Source: Alistipes sp. (GTDB lineage Bacteria; Bacteroidota; Bacteroidia; Bacteroidales; Rikenellaceae). From it: DNA of 15,576 nucleotides. The translations under genes and the position numbers were made by a program. The first letter of the stretch is position 1. Every line of letters begins with the position of its first letter. The stretch covers positions 1-15,576 of the forward strand of contig JAFYQY010000206.1 of NCBI GenBank assembly GCA_017559685.1, given 5' to 3'. The notes beneath the pieces were generated by a model. It searched no databases, was not told the origin of the DNA, and saw nothing but the letters and a program-made list of their open reading frames with translations. Of the stretch, positions 7,228 to 14,948 are shown in pieces.

Positions 7228-8079
7228 CTACTCTGACTTTTGTGGCGATTTTGCAGGCGCAGTACTGCGTCGCTGCATTGGTGTATTATTACCCTTCTTC
7301 GATGGCGACTGATTTCGCTTTTCGATCTTGGTAAATGGGTTATCAGGTCTGCTTGATGTCGATTTTGGTGCGGTCTTAACGCCCTTATTTGCGCCATTTG
7401 CACTCTTTGCTGGCGTCGACTTTTTGGCAGGCTTTACCTCCTCGGCAGGTTTCTTCTCCTCCGCAGGTTTCGATATTGTCTCCCCCTTTTCGTCGTCCCT
7501 ATTCTGCTCCGCCTTCAACTGCTCGGGGTCTACCTGCATATAGCCCTTCCAGCGACGGAAGCGAGGCTCGTTCATCTCCTCGTCAGACTCGAAACCCTCG
7601 CCGATAATCTCGTCGGTGTTGGTTACGAGCTTCGTATCTACATTCGAGTAGATACGCTTGGTTATCGAGTTCCAGAATAGCTGCTGAGTATAGAGACGGG
7701 TTCCGTCGGGCTTTGTAACCACGACATCACCCTTTGCCTCCCACAACTTACGCTTCTCGTAGTAGATGGCATAGTTTGCCACCAACCTCGTATTCTCGGT
7801 TGTGAGCGAGTCATCCTTGTAGGTCGTAATAGTGATACCCTTGCAGAACTCACGGTATGGATCACGTCCCAAAGTATAGCCCTCGAGCAATGGTGTGGTA
7901 AAGAGGTAGGACTTACGTCCATTCTCCGACATTATAATTGTGAGATTCTCGCTCTCTTCCGTCTTTATGGCATCGAGCGACTCCTCGTTTTCGGCCGTTT
8001 TGCCTTTGCACGAGAATAGCAAGATAGCACTTCCGAAAAGAAGTGCTACCATAGCTACCTTATGCAATCTAAACGACAT
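7228..8079 (-). CDS. lptC: LptC, LPS export periplasmic component, as a predicted lipoprotein with a long basic tail
   Basis: 283 aa. LptC passes lipopolysaccharide from the LptBFG transporter in the inner membrane to the LptA bridge. Residues 1-24 form a lipoprotein signal (KVAMVALLFGSAILLFS then C24). The body, about 48-180, carries the features of the LptC/YrbK jelly-roll: SENGRKSYLFTTPLLEGY (51-68), an ANYAIYYEKRKLWEAKGDVV stretch (101-120), TQQLFWNSITKRIYSN (131-146) and GEGFESD (160-166). From about 187 to the end the protein is a low-complexity Lys/Pro/Ala/Ser/Thr-rich tail of nearly 100 residues, absent from the roughly 190-residue E. coli LptC. It lies 41 nt after the TPR-protein gene and its stop nearly touches the next ATG. 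The family is clear from motif spacing although identity to proteobacterial LptC is surely low. Confidence 0.9.
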   Translation of the reverse strand: MSFRLHKVAMVALLFGSAILLFSCKGKTAENEESLDAIKTEESENLTIIMSENGRKSYLFTTPLLEGYTLGRDPYREFCKGITITTYKDDSLTTENTRLVANYAIYYEKRKLWEAKGDVVVTKPDGTRLYTQQLFWNSITKRIYSNVDTKLVTNTDEIIGEGFESDEEMNEPRFRRWKGYMQVDPEQLKAEQNRDDEKGETISKPAEEKKPAEEVKPAKKSTPAKSANGANKGVKTAPKSTSSRPDNPFTKIEKRNQSPSKKGNNTPMQRRSTAPAKSPQKSE

Positions 8080-8120
8080 CTTGTCCTATCCTATATTATA
8101 TATATAGTATATACAACTCA

Positions 8121-9482
8121 TTACTGTGCACGATAGCGCACCTTTGTTGTGAGGCCCTTAGCCAAACCGCAATTGATTCGGTAGGTTGTTCCCTCGTTCA
8201 ACTCTGCGAAGAAACATACCTCAGCAGTTGGGAATACCGAACGATAGCTGTCTGCCAAGTTTCTTGCCTGTGATGCAACTGATGCATCGGTCGCCTCCAA
8301 CAATGGGAGAGCCTTCCACAAGAGATCGTATGCAATCCAATATACCGAGTGCTTAGCCAACTCCGAGTCGCAATCCTTCGAACCTGCAACATAGCACTGC
8401 GCCAAGAAGTAGAGTGCCAAACCGTCATCGTCAGCCTCATCAATATTGATCGACTCGTTGAATGCGCTGATAGCAGCAGCCAAGTTGTTTGCTGTCATCT
8501 CGATGATACCAATACGGATGAGTAACTTCTCACGCTCGTCAGGATTGGTCTCATTAGCCAATGCCTCACGGAGATACTGGTTAGCCTTTGCAAACTCCTT
8601 CTTAGTCTGGAAAATCTGAGCCAACAACATTGCGATATTAGTCTGCGGCTTAACATTGTAGTACAACTCTGCAACCTGAATGAAGAAGTCGCTATCGCAG
8701 TTAGCCTTTGCCATAAGCTGGAAAACGTGTGCGAGGAGAGCCTCGTCTGATGGATTTGCCATAACCTTAGGCTCGAAAATCTTCTGCAAGTTCTCGCACG
8801 AAGCCGCACCACTTACGCTAAAGCTGGTCTCGAACTGCGCCTTGAACTCTGCCTGCGACTCGTCGATATTTGCGAAGTGCTTCGAACACTCCTCGTAAGC
8901 GTTTACGATAGTCATCGCATCAACGATATCGTTCGAGTAGTCATCGCACAAATTCTTGAAGTAGATAGCCACCAATGCTGGATCTGCAGCACCGTTAGCC
9001 TCAACCTGTGCAGCGATAGCCAACTCGAAGCTCTGGCGGATACCCTCACGGTCGCCCTCCTTGTAGGTCAAGTGCTCACGAGCCTTGCGGTCGAGGATAT
9101 AAGCCTTACCACGCTTTGGATGCGAACCGAAGTGCTCCAAACGGAGATCGTAGAGAAGAAGCAATGAGTCTACATATGTATTCTTCTCTGCCAACGAACG
9201 AGCACGGTTAATCTTATTCTTGTAGAGGGTTACACCACGTACGAATGTATTCTCCGAAGCTGCAGGACACTGCTGCAACAACTGCTGCAAATACTTTGTT
9301 GCCTGGTCGAAGTTGCGATTTGCCAACTCCTCCTTCAAGAAGGTACTTGCCAAGATATTCTCCTTACGCTGCTCGGGAGTCTCACCCCACTTTGCATACT
9401 GCGGATCGCTAAAATCCTGCGCCGAGGCACTGCCTGCAATGAGCGCAAATGCCAAACCGATAAATAATTTTACTCTTTTCAT
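8121..9482 (-). CDS. Exported TPR-like repeat protein of unknown function
   Basis: 453 aa. The N-terminus MKRVKLFIGLAFALIAGSAS-A is a standard signal peptide, probably cut after A21 (ASA-Q), and there is no lipobox, so the protein is likely periplasmic. The mature part is helical. Clear TPR-like helix pairs occur at about 280-315 (MLLAQIFQTKKEFAKANQYL) and 318-350 (LLIRIGIIEMTANNLAAAIS), with weaker pairs around 55-75, 150-180 and 355-395. The C-terminus ends in YRINCGLAKGLTTKVRYR, a short strand-like segment outside the repeats. TPR arrays are protein-binding scaffolds; the partner is unknown. The gene lies 22 nt after the barrel gene and 41 nt before lptC, so a job in outer-membrane assembly or LPS transport is plausible but inferred. 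I do not recognise a named gene. Confidence 0.88.
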   Translation of the reverse strand: MKRVKLFIGLAFALIAGSASAQDFSDPQYAKWGETPEQRKENILASTFLKEELANRNFDQATKYLQQLLQQCPAASENTFVRGVTLYKNKINRARSLAEKNTYVDSLLLLYDLRLEHFGSHPKRGKAYILDRKAREHLTYKEGDREGIRQSFELAIAAQVEANGAADPALVAIYFKNLCDDYSNDIVDAMTIVNAYEECSKHFANIDESQAEFKAQFETSFSVSGAASCENLQKIFEPKVMANPSDEALLAHVFQLMAKANCDSDFFIQVAELYYNVKPQTNIAMLLAQIFQTKKEFAKANQYLREALANETNPDEREKLLIRIGIIEMTANNLAAAISAFNESINIDEADDDGLALYFLAQCYVAGSKDCDSELAKHSVYWIAYDLLWKALPLLEATDASVASQARNLADSYRSVFPTAEVCFFAELNEGTTYRINCGLAKGLTTKVRYRAQ

Positions 9483-9504
9483 CTCTATTACTTTGTGTTA
9501 ATCT

Positions 9505-10893
9505 TTAGTCGTACTTAGGGCGAACAAACCAATAGTCCTCGCCAAATAGTGAGAAGCCGAGTCCCACCTTGAAGTAATCTTGACGAATCATTCCAATCTT
9601 CGGAACTGAATTCATCAATGCGTGCGAGCCACGCAAGCCATACTCCAACGAAATATCCACGCTCGATGTTCCCATAAACTTGAGCGGGAGACCGAAACCT
9701 GCCGTAACGGCAATCTGCGGTATCGACTGACCATTGTAGGTCTGGTAGTAGTTGCTGTATCTTGCACCTACACGATACGAGATTCGCTTGAAGTAGTTAC
9801 GAACATCGAAACGATTTGGAGTATATGACACACCCAACTTTGCGGTGTGGGTGTCTACGTACTGCACCTTCATATTGTTGGTAATAGCCTCCTCGAAGCG
9901 TCCCTTATTGCTACTCCACGCCTGAAACTCATACTCGCCGGCAACCATAATTGTCGCATTCTGGTACATCAAGCCCACCTTCACACTGTGTGGCAACTGC
10001 ATCTGCGAAACACCCGTCTCACGATACACCGTAGTCTCGTAGGTGTTGTTCAAAGCGAGGCTCTTTGTAACCTTCGGACGCAAACCTCCACCATAGTCGT
10101 AGGTAGCACCGAGGGTGAGCAAGTGTTTGTCGGTTGCAACGATATTCCACTGCAAACCCGCCTGGAACTTGAAGTTCGAGATAGCATACTCATCCTCGCC
10201 AATAACCGAGAGATAGCTACCCGTACCGACAATATTGTTGTCTACCGCCGAGGTGTAGTTGTGCGAAATCTTACCCCAATAGTATTTTGCTGCGATACCG
10301 ATCGAGAAGTTCTTGAATGGCTCCCAACCAACACCGAGTTTAACCTCGGTAACGTCGCCATCACCCGAGTAGGTGTATGACGATGCGCCGACATTGCCCG
10401 CAATCTCATTGCCCTGATCGAGGAACGACATCTTGTAGCCGACGCTACTATACGGCATAAGGCTGATACCCATACCCAAGCGCTTTGCCAATGGGAACTG
10501 CACCGCAATCTCGTGGATATTTACCGAGTTCTTGCCATTCTTTGCGTCGTGAGTGTAGTTTCCCGCAGCATCGTACTGCTTCTGCACATTCTGCAAAAAG
10601 TTACCCTCAACGCCAATATTGAAGAGGAAGCTATTCTGCATAGTTGCGCTATATCCTGCAGGGTTTACGATGCTAGGCATCTGTGTGCTACGCCAAGCCA
10701 CACCGACGCCACCCATAGCACGCATCTGTGCTGTGCCCAAGGTCTGCAACTCGCCAATACCGAACATTGTGTATGGTGAATATGCAGTAACCGCTGCACC
10801 ACCCTGTGCCGACACCTCACGAGTAGAGAGCGCCACAAAGGTCGCAACGAGAGTTACAACCTGCAAAAACTTATATATTGCCTTTCGATACAT
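9505..10893 (-). CDS. Outer-membrane beta-barrel protein, FadL/OmpP1-like
   Basis: 462 aa. A signal peptide covers about 1-29 (cut VSA-Q). The mature N-terminus contains SPYTMFGIGE (39-48), an AMGGVGVAW stretch and the NPAGYSA motif, which resembles the plug region of FadL/OmpP1/TodX transporters. The rest is made of alternating polar/aromatic strands such as GMGISLMPYSSVGYKMSF and KVGLGFSLFGEDYWF near the C-terminus, as expected for a barrel. FadL relatives pass hydrophobic compounds through the outer membrane, but the Bacteroidota members beside coaX have no known substrate. Start ATG 10893 lies inside the last codons of coaX (23-nt overlap), so its translation is probably coupled to coaX. 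A 7-bp hairpin lies 26 nt upstream of the ATG. The barrel call is strong; the family and any transport role are moderate. Confidence 0.87.
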   Translation of the reverse strand: MYRKAIYKFLQVVTLVATFVALSTREVSAQGGAAVTAYSPYTMFGIGELQTLGTAQMRAMGGVGVAWRSTQMPSIVNPAGYSATMQNSFLFNIGVEGNFLQNVQKQYDAAGNYTHDAKNGKNSVNIHEIAVQFPLAKRLGMGISLMPYSSVGYKMSFLDQGNEIAGNVGASSYTYSGDGDVTEVKLGVGWEPFKNFSIGIAAKYYWGKISHNYTSAVDNNIVGTGSYLSVIGEDEYAISNFKFQAGLQWNIVATDKHLLTLGATYDYGGGLRPKVTKSLALNNTYETTVYRETGVSQMQLPHSVKVGLMYQNATIMVAGEYEFQAWSSNKGRFEEAITNNMKVQYVDTHTAKLGVSYTPNRFDVRNYFKRISYRVGARYSNYYQTYNGQSIPQIAVTAGFGLPLKFMGTSSVDISLEYGLRGSHALMNSVPKIGMIRQDYFKVGLGFSLFGEDYWFVRPKYD

Positions 10894-11608
10894 TATACTC
10901 TAAAATTCGATTCAAACCCGTAAACATAAGTTTACGAGGTGCAAATATCGCATTTTTAATTCGATTAACAAAACTTTCGGCGTCACCTCCGCAAAAAATT
11001 ATGCTTTTTTTCTCATTTTTTGCCGAAACACGCTCTACATAGCCCTCAATTTCGTGCAAAACGCCCTGCATCACACCCTGCTCGATAGCCTCCTGAGTAG
11101 TTGAGCCGAAGGCTCCGTTTGGCTCGACAGCCTTGCACAATGGCAACGATGCAGTAAACTCGTGCAACGCTCTAAATCGCATCGCCACACCGAGCGAGAT
11201 ATTGCCTCCCTTGAAGGCGCCGTTCTCGATAACGTCGTAGGTTATGGCACTACCCATATCGACGATGAGAGCATTCTCGATACCCATCTCGCAAACTACG
11301 CCTACAGCCACCGCAATGCGGTCAGCACCAAGCGTTTGGCGTGAAGCATACTCCACCTCGATCGGCACCTCGGTCATAGAGTTGAAGTGCAAAACTCGGG
11401 CAATCTTCGAGCGCAACTTTTCGCAAATCTGCTCCGCTCCACCACGAGTAGACGCCACTACCGCCTTATCAACGGCATAACGCTCGATAAGCTCCGCCAC
11501 TTGCGCCATATCGAACTCGGGCGCAGATGCTTCGCAAAGCACCTCGCTTTTATCTAAAACGGCAATTTTACACAAAGTATTGCCCTCGTCAACTATTAAA
11601 TTTGCCAT
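10871..11608 (-). CDS. coaX: Type III pantothenate kinase (CoaX)
   Basis: 245 aa, cytosolic. It phosphorylates pantothenate with ATP, the first step of coenzyme A synthesis. Motifs in order: N-terminal phosphate loop DEGNT with K14 (7-14; family DxGNT...K); GADRIA (94-99); the second acidic/phosphate motif VDMGSAITYD (116-125; family DxGTAxTxD); GGNISLG (134-140); and FTASLPL (151-157). Then FCGGDA (205-210) and a C-terminal FAPRKLMFTGLNRILEYN. Length matches the family. A good Shine-Dalgarno sequence, GAGGAG at 11617-11612, lies three nt before the ATG, the best one I see in the window. The gene starts 11 nt after mfd ends and overlaps the barrel gene by 23 nt. T-to-S in the second motif and E in DEGNT are conservative departures at positions that vary. 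Confidence 0.95.
   Translation of the reverse strand: MANLIVDEGNTLCKIAVLDKSEVLCEASAPEFDMAQVAELIERYAVDKAVVASTRGGAEQICEKLRSKIARVLHFNSMTEVPIEVEYASRQTLGADRIAVAVGVVCEMGIENALIVDMGSAITYDVIENGAFKGGNISLGVAMRFRALHEFTASLPLCKAVEPNGAFGSTTQEAIEQGVMQGVLHEIEGYVERVSAKNEKKSIIFCGGDAESFVNRIKNAIFAPRKLMFTGLNRILEYNVSKGNI
10919..10936 (-). promoter_or_regulatory. Hairpin just upstream of the barrel gene start, inside coaX
   Basis: CGTAAAC (10919-10925) and GTTTACG (10930-10936) form a perfect 7-bp stem with a four-base loop. The hairpin ends 26 nt before the barrel gene ATG (10893) and codes for part of the CoaX C-terminus. It could influence initiation of the overlapping gene. No T-run follows, so it is not a terminator. 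It may also be chance within coding sequence. Confidence 0.35.
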
Positions 11609-11611
11609 AAT

Positions 11612-11617
11612 CTCCTC
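11612..11617 (-). promoter_or_regulatory. Strong Shine-Dalgarno sequence of coaX
   Basis: The minus strand reads GAGGAG, then ATT, then the coaX ATG at 11608. Most other starts in the window have only weak purine or A-rich leaders, as usual in Bacteroidota, so this site stands out and fixes the coaX start. It lies in the 11-nt gap after the mfd stop. Confidence 0.6.
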
Positions 11618-11619
11618 TG

Positions 11620-14600
11620 TTAAAGAGTTTTCAAAACCTCTACCGCAGTCGCCACGTCATCAACCTTGCGCACGGTCATCGCCAACTTGCCATCCTTCTG
11701 TTTGAGAACAAAGCGATCGGGTTGAGCCGTAATTTTGCGTAGCAACTCCATAAAGACCTCGCTACGATAGTATGGAGAGTTGTCGTCGCCCACAAAGCGA
11801 ACAATCATCAAACCATTCTTAACCTTCACTCGCTCCATACCGAGACGCATAGCCTCCCAGCGCAAGCGCACAGCATTCATCAACTCCTTCGTAGGCTGAG
11901 GCATCTTGCCAAAGCGATCCTCCAACTCCGACTCAAACTTCGTCAACTCCGCCTCGTCGCTCATAGCGTCAATCTTACGATAGAGCTTAAGACGCTCCGC
12001 CTGCTGACGAACATACTCCTCAGGCAACTCAGCCTCGACATCGAGCTCGAGCGAAACATCCTCGACATACCCCTTTGCCTCCATCACGGTCTGCTCCTCG
12101 CTACTCAAGCCTGCAACATCCAAGCCCTCAGCCCTCAACTCGGCAATAGCCTCATTAAGGATCTTCTGGTAGGTCTCGAAGCCGATATTCGCTATAAAGC
12201 CACTCTGCTCCGCTCCGAGAAGGTTTCCAGCACCTCGGATATCCAAATCCTGCATCGCAATATTGAAGCCCGAGCCCAAATCCGAGAACTCCTCAATGGC
12301 TCGCAAACGTCGGCGTGCGTCGCTCGAGAGCATCTCGTCGGGACGAGAGAGAAGGTAGCAGTAAGCCTTTCTATCGCTACGACCCACACGACCTCGCAAC
12401 TGGTGCAGGTTGCTCAAACCAAAGCGGTCGGCGTTGTTGATAATTATCGTATTTACATTCGGAATATCCACTCCACTCTCCACAATCGAGGTCGCAACCA
12501 AGACATCGTAGTCGTGGTAGATAAAGTCCATAATAGTCTTCTCCAGCTCGGCAGGCTTCATCTGTCCGTGTGCCACCGCTACTCGAGCCTTCGGGCACAG
12601 GCGCATAAGCATACCCTTGATAGTCATCAAGTCCTCCACCCTGTTGTGGATGAAGTAGACCTGACCATCTCGCTGCAACTCCGCCTCGACGACATCCTTG
12701 ACCAGCTCCTCGGAGAAGGTGTGCGACTCGGTCTGGATAGGGCGACGGTTTGGTGGTGGAGTCGAGATAATCGACAAGTCACGAGAACCCATCAACGAGA
12801 ACTGCAAGGTACGAGGTATAGGCGTAGCGGTAAGTGTCAAAGTGTCAACACTCACACGCAACTGCGTGAGTTTCTCCTTCGCTGCAACGCCAAATCGTTG
12901 CTCCTCGTCGATAATAAGCAAGCCCAAGTCGTTGAACTCGACACCATTACCGAGCATCTTGTGCGTACCAATCAGAATATCAATTTTACCCGACTTCAGT
13001 TCCTCTAAAATGCGGGCACTCTCCTTTGCACTCTTGGTGCGGTTGATATACTCTATCGTTACAGGGAAGTCACGCAGACGGCTCTTGAACGAACGGTAGT
13101 GCTGGAGTGCCAAAATAGTAGTAGGCACCAACACAGCCACCTGCTTACCGTCAGTTGCCGCCTTGAATGCTGCACGAATTGCCACCTCGGTCTTTCCGAA
13201 GCCGACATCTCCGCAGAGCAATCTATCCATCGGGCGCTCCGACTCCATATCTCGCTTGACCGCCTCCGAAGCCTTCAACTGGTCGGGCGTATCCTCCCAC
13301 TCGAACGAAGCCTCCAAAGCCTGCTGAAGATAGGTGTCGGGCGAGAAGGCAAAGCCTTCGCTCGCTTTACGCTTGGCATATAGGGCAATAAGCTCCCTCG
13401 AGATATCTTTGACCGCCTTCTTAGCTGCATTTTTAATCTTCTGCCACGCTCCACTACCGAGTTTATGTACCTTTGGCGGCTCGTCGTCGCCACTCTTATA
13501 GCGAGCAATACGGTGCAACGAGTGGACATTTACGAAAAGGACATCGCCATCACGATAGACCAACTTTATCGCCTCACGCATCTTGCCACCGTCCGAAATC
13601 TTCACAAGACCGCCAAAGCGGCCCACACCGTGATCGATATGGGTGACATAGTCGCCCACCTGCAACGAGTTCAACTCGGCGATGGTCATCTGCTCGTCTC
13701 GCTTAATCTGACCGTTGATCTTGTAGCGACGATAGCGCTCGAAGAGACGATGCTCGGCATAGAGGGCAATCTTGAGATCGTGATCGGTGAAGCCGTCGTG
13801 TAGTGTCAGTCGTGCCAACTCCAACTTCGCACCGTCACGCCCCGTAGCATAGAGCATTCCGTCCAAACGCTCTGCCTGTGCCCTATTCTCCGAAAGGAGA
13901 AGTGTGCGATAGCCCATTTCGTGGCGTGCGACAATCTCGTCGGCCAGCACCTCGAAGTTCTTGTTAAAACTATTCTGTGGCGAGGTATGGAACAGTATCG
14001 TCTGCGAAGCAGGGCGCTCTGCCAAAGTATTGCGCAGAATCGCCAAGCTCGACTCGGCCATATCCTCGACGAGTTCCTTTCGGGAGGTCATCTTCGCCGA
14101 TATATCCTCGGGCTCATCGCTCTCCTGCAACGCCTTACGACGCACATCATCGACCTTGCCCAAGACATAGTCAGCATCGCCACACCAATAGGTTGCGCCC
14201 TCAGCGAACTTCGCCAACGAGACTCTACCCACGTCGGCACGATTGATATTCGAGATGATATCCACCTCCTCCAATCGCTGACTCGAGAGCTGACTCGAGA
14301 GCTCAAACTGGCGAATAGAATCGATCTCACAATCGAAGAAATCCAAGCGATACGGTTTACTCTCCGAGTAGGAGAAGATATCGAAAATTCCGCCTCGTAC
14401 CGAGTATTGTCCTGGCTCGTAGACAAAGTCTACCTTCTCGAAACCGAGCGAGATAACCCTCTCCTCCAACTCGGCAACCTCGATGCAGTCGCCACGCTTT
14501 ATATGCAACGACTCCGCATCCAAGCCCGCCTCGTCAGCCACTCTCTCTGAGAGTGCTTCGGGATAGGTCGCCACGACCAAGTATTCGCCACTGTGATTCT

Positions 14601-14931
14601 TCAGCGCATTGAGAACGCCCGTACGCATAACCACACTCTCGGCCTCCTCAACGCCATAGACAACCGAGCGTTTATAGGCCGATGGGAAGAACAACACTCG
14701 TTCCTCGCCAAGCAGAGCGTAGAGATCGTTCAGGGCGTATGCAGCGGCATCCCTATCCTCGCAAATAAGGATATGCACACCGCCCTTGCGGGCAATGGTT
14801 GCCGCCATATAAAATAAAAAAGCACCGCCGACCATCTCGTTGAGAAGGACGGTGCTGCCTTTTTTCTCCAACACTTTACCGAGTTGCTCTACTTGTGGCG
14901 AGCGCTCGGCAAGTTTCAGTATTTCGTGCAT
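11620..14931 (-). CDS. mfd: Mfd, transcription-repair coupling factor
   Basis: 1103 aa (E. coli 1148). Mfd removes RNA polymerase stalled at DNA damage by translocating along DNA and recruits UvrA for excision repair. Domains seen: the UvrB-like N-terminal module (about 1-330) with YEPGQYSVRGGIFDIFSY (171-188); the RNA-polymerase-interacting domain beginning near 425 with HIDHGVGRFGG (431-441); relay helices at about 495-540; and a RecG-like motor. Motor motifs are GDVGFGKTE (574-582, Walker A), DEEQRFG (675-681), TATPIPRTL (701-709), SIVESGVDIP (815-824) and QLRGRVGRS (844-852). The translocation motif region QDLDIRGAGNLLG (894-906) follows, then the TRCF C-terminal domain from about 960. 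All catalytic residues are present. Start ATG 14931 is 17 nt after the RNase gene stop. A 12-bp tandem duplication inside it adds an LSSQ repeat near residues 211-218. Confidence 0.98.
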   Translation of the reverse strand: MHEILKLAERSPQVEQLGKVLEKKGSTVLLNEMVGGAFLFYMAATIARKGGVHILICEDRDAAAYALNDLYALLGEERVLFFPSAYKRSVVYGVEEAESVVMRTGVLNALKNHSGEYLVVATYPEALSERVADEAGLDAESLHIKRGDCIEVAELEERVISLGFEKVDFVYEPGQYSVRGGIFDIFSYSESKPYRLDFFDCEIDSIRQFELSSQLSSQRLEEVDIISNINRADVGRVSLAKFAEGATYWCGDADYVLGKVDDVRRKALQESDEPEDISAKMTSRKELVEDMAESSLAILRNTLAERPASQTILFHTSPQNSFNKNFEVLADEIVARHEMGYRTLLLSENRAQAERLDGMLYATGRDGAKLELARLTLHDGFTDHDLKIALYAEHRLFERYRRYKINGQIKRDEQMTIAELNSLQVGDYVTHIDHGVGRFGGLVKISDGGKMREAIKLVYRDGDVLFVNVHSLHRIARYKSGDDEPPKVHKLGSGAWQKIKNAAKKAVKDISRELIALYAKRKASEGFAFSPDTYLQQALEASFEWEDTPDQLKASEAVKRDMESERPMDRLLCGDVGFGKTEVAIRAAFKAATDGKQVAVLVPTTILALQHYRSFKSRLRDFPVTIEYINRTKSAKESARILEELKSGKIDILIGTHKMLGNGVEFNDLGLLIIDEEQRFGVAAKEKLTQLRVSVDTLTLTATPIPRTLQFSLMGSRDLSIISTPPPNRRPIQTESHTFSEELVKDVVEAELQRDGQVYFIHNRVEDLMTIKGMLMRLCPKARVAVAHGQMKPAELEKTIMDFIYHDYDVLVATSIVESGVDIPNVNTIIINNADRFGLSNLHQLRGRVGRSDRKAYCYLLSRPDEMLSSDARRRLRAIEEFSDLGSGFNIAMQDLDIRGAGNLLGAEQSGFIANIGFETYQKILNEAIAELRAEGLDVAGLSSEEQTVMEAKGYVEDVSLELDVEAELPEEYVRQQAERLKLYRKIDAMSDEAELTKFESELEDRFGKMPQPTKELMNAVRLRWEAMRLGMERVKVKNGLMIVRFVGDDNSPYYRSEVFMELLRKITAQPDRFVLKQKDGKLAMTVRKVDDVATAVEVLKTL
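14278..14301. repeat. Perfect 12-bp tandem duplication within mfd
   Basis: CTGACTCGAGAG occurs twice in direct succession (14278-14289 and 14290-14301). Read on the minus strand it encodes LSSQ-LSSQ in the UvrB-like region of Mfd. The copy is in frame and does not disrupt the gene. Confidence 0.8.
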
Positions 14932-14948
14932 ATTATTGCGGATGATAC

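Noticed and set aside
8080..8120. A/T-rich spacer with TATATATAGTATATA-like near-palindrome between the TPR-protein gene and lptC
   Set aside because: It could look like a promoter or weak hairpin, but it has no TAnnTTTG element or T-tailed stem; simple A/T richness explains it.
12845..12875. Imperfect inverted repeat around ACTCACACGCAACTGCGTGAGT in mfd
   Set aside because: The pairing needs a bulge and lies inside conserved motor-domain coding sequence, with no T-run and no nearby start.
14280..14300. Frequent TCGAG/CTCGAG words across the window as a possible chromosomal motif
   Set aside because: They fall mostly in coding sequence and fit the common use of TCG and GAG codons; without counts against the whole genome I cannot claim enrichment.
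13921..14550. A 209-codon plus-strand frame inside mfd
   Set aside because: It lies wholly inside a gene with intact motifs and its composition is that of a reverse-complement shadow.
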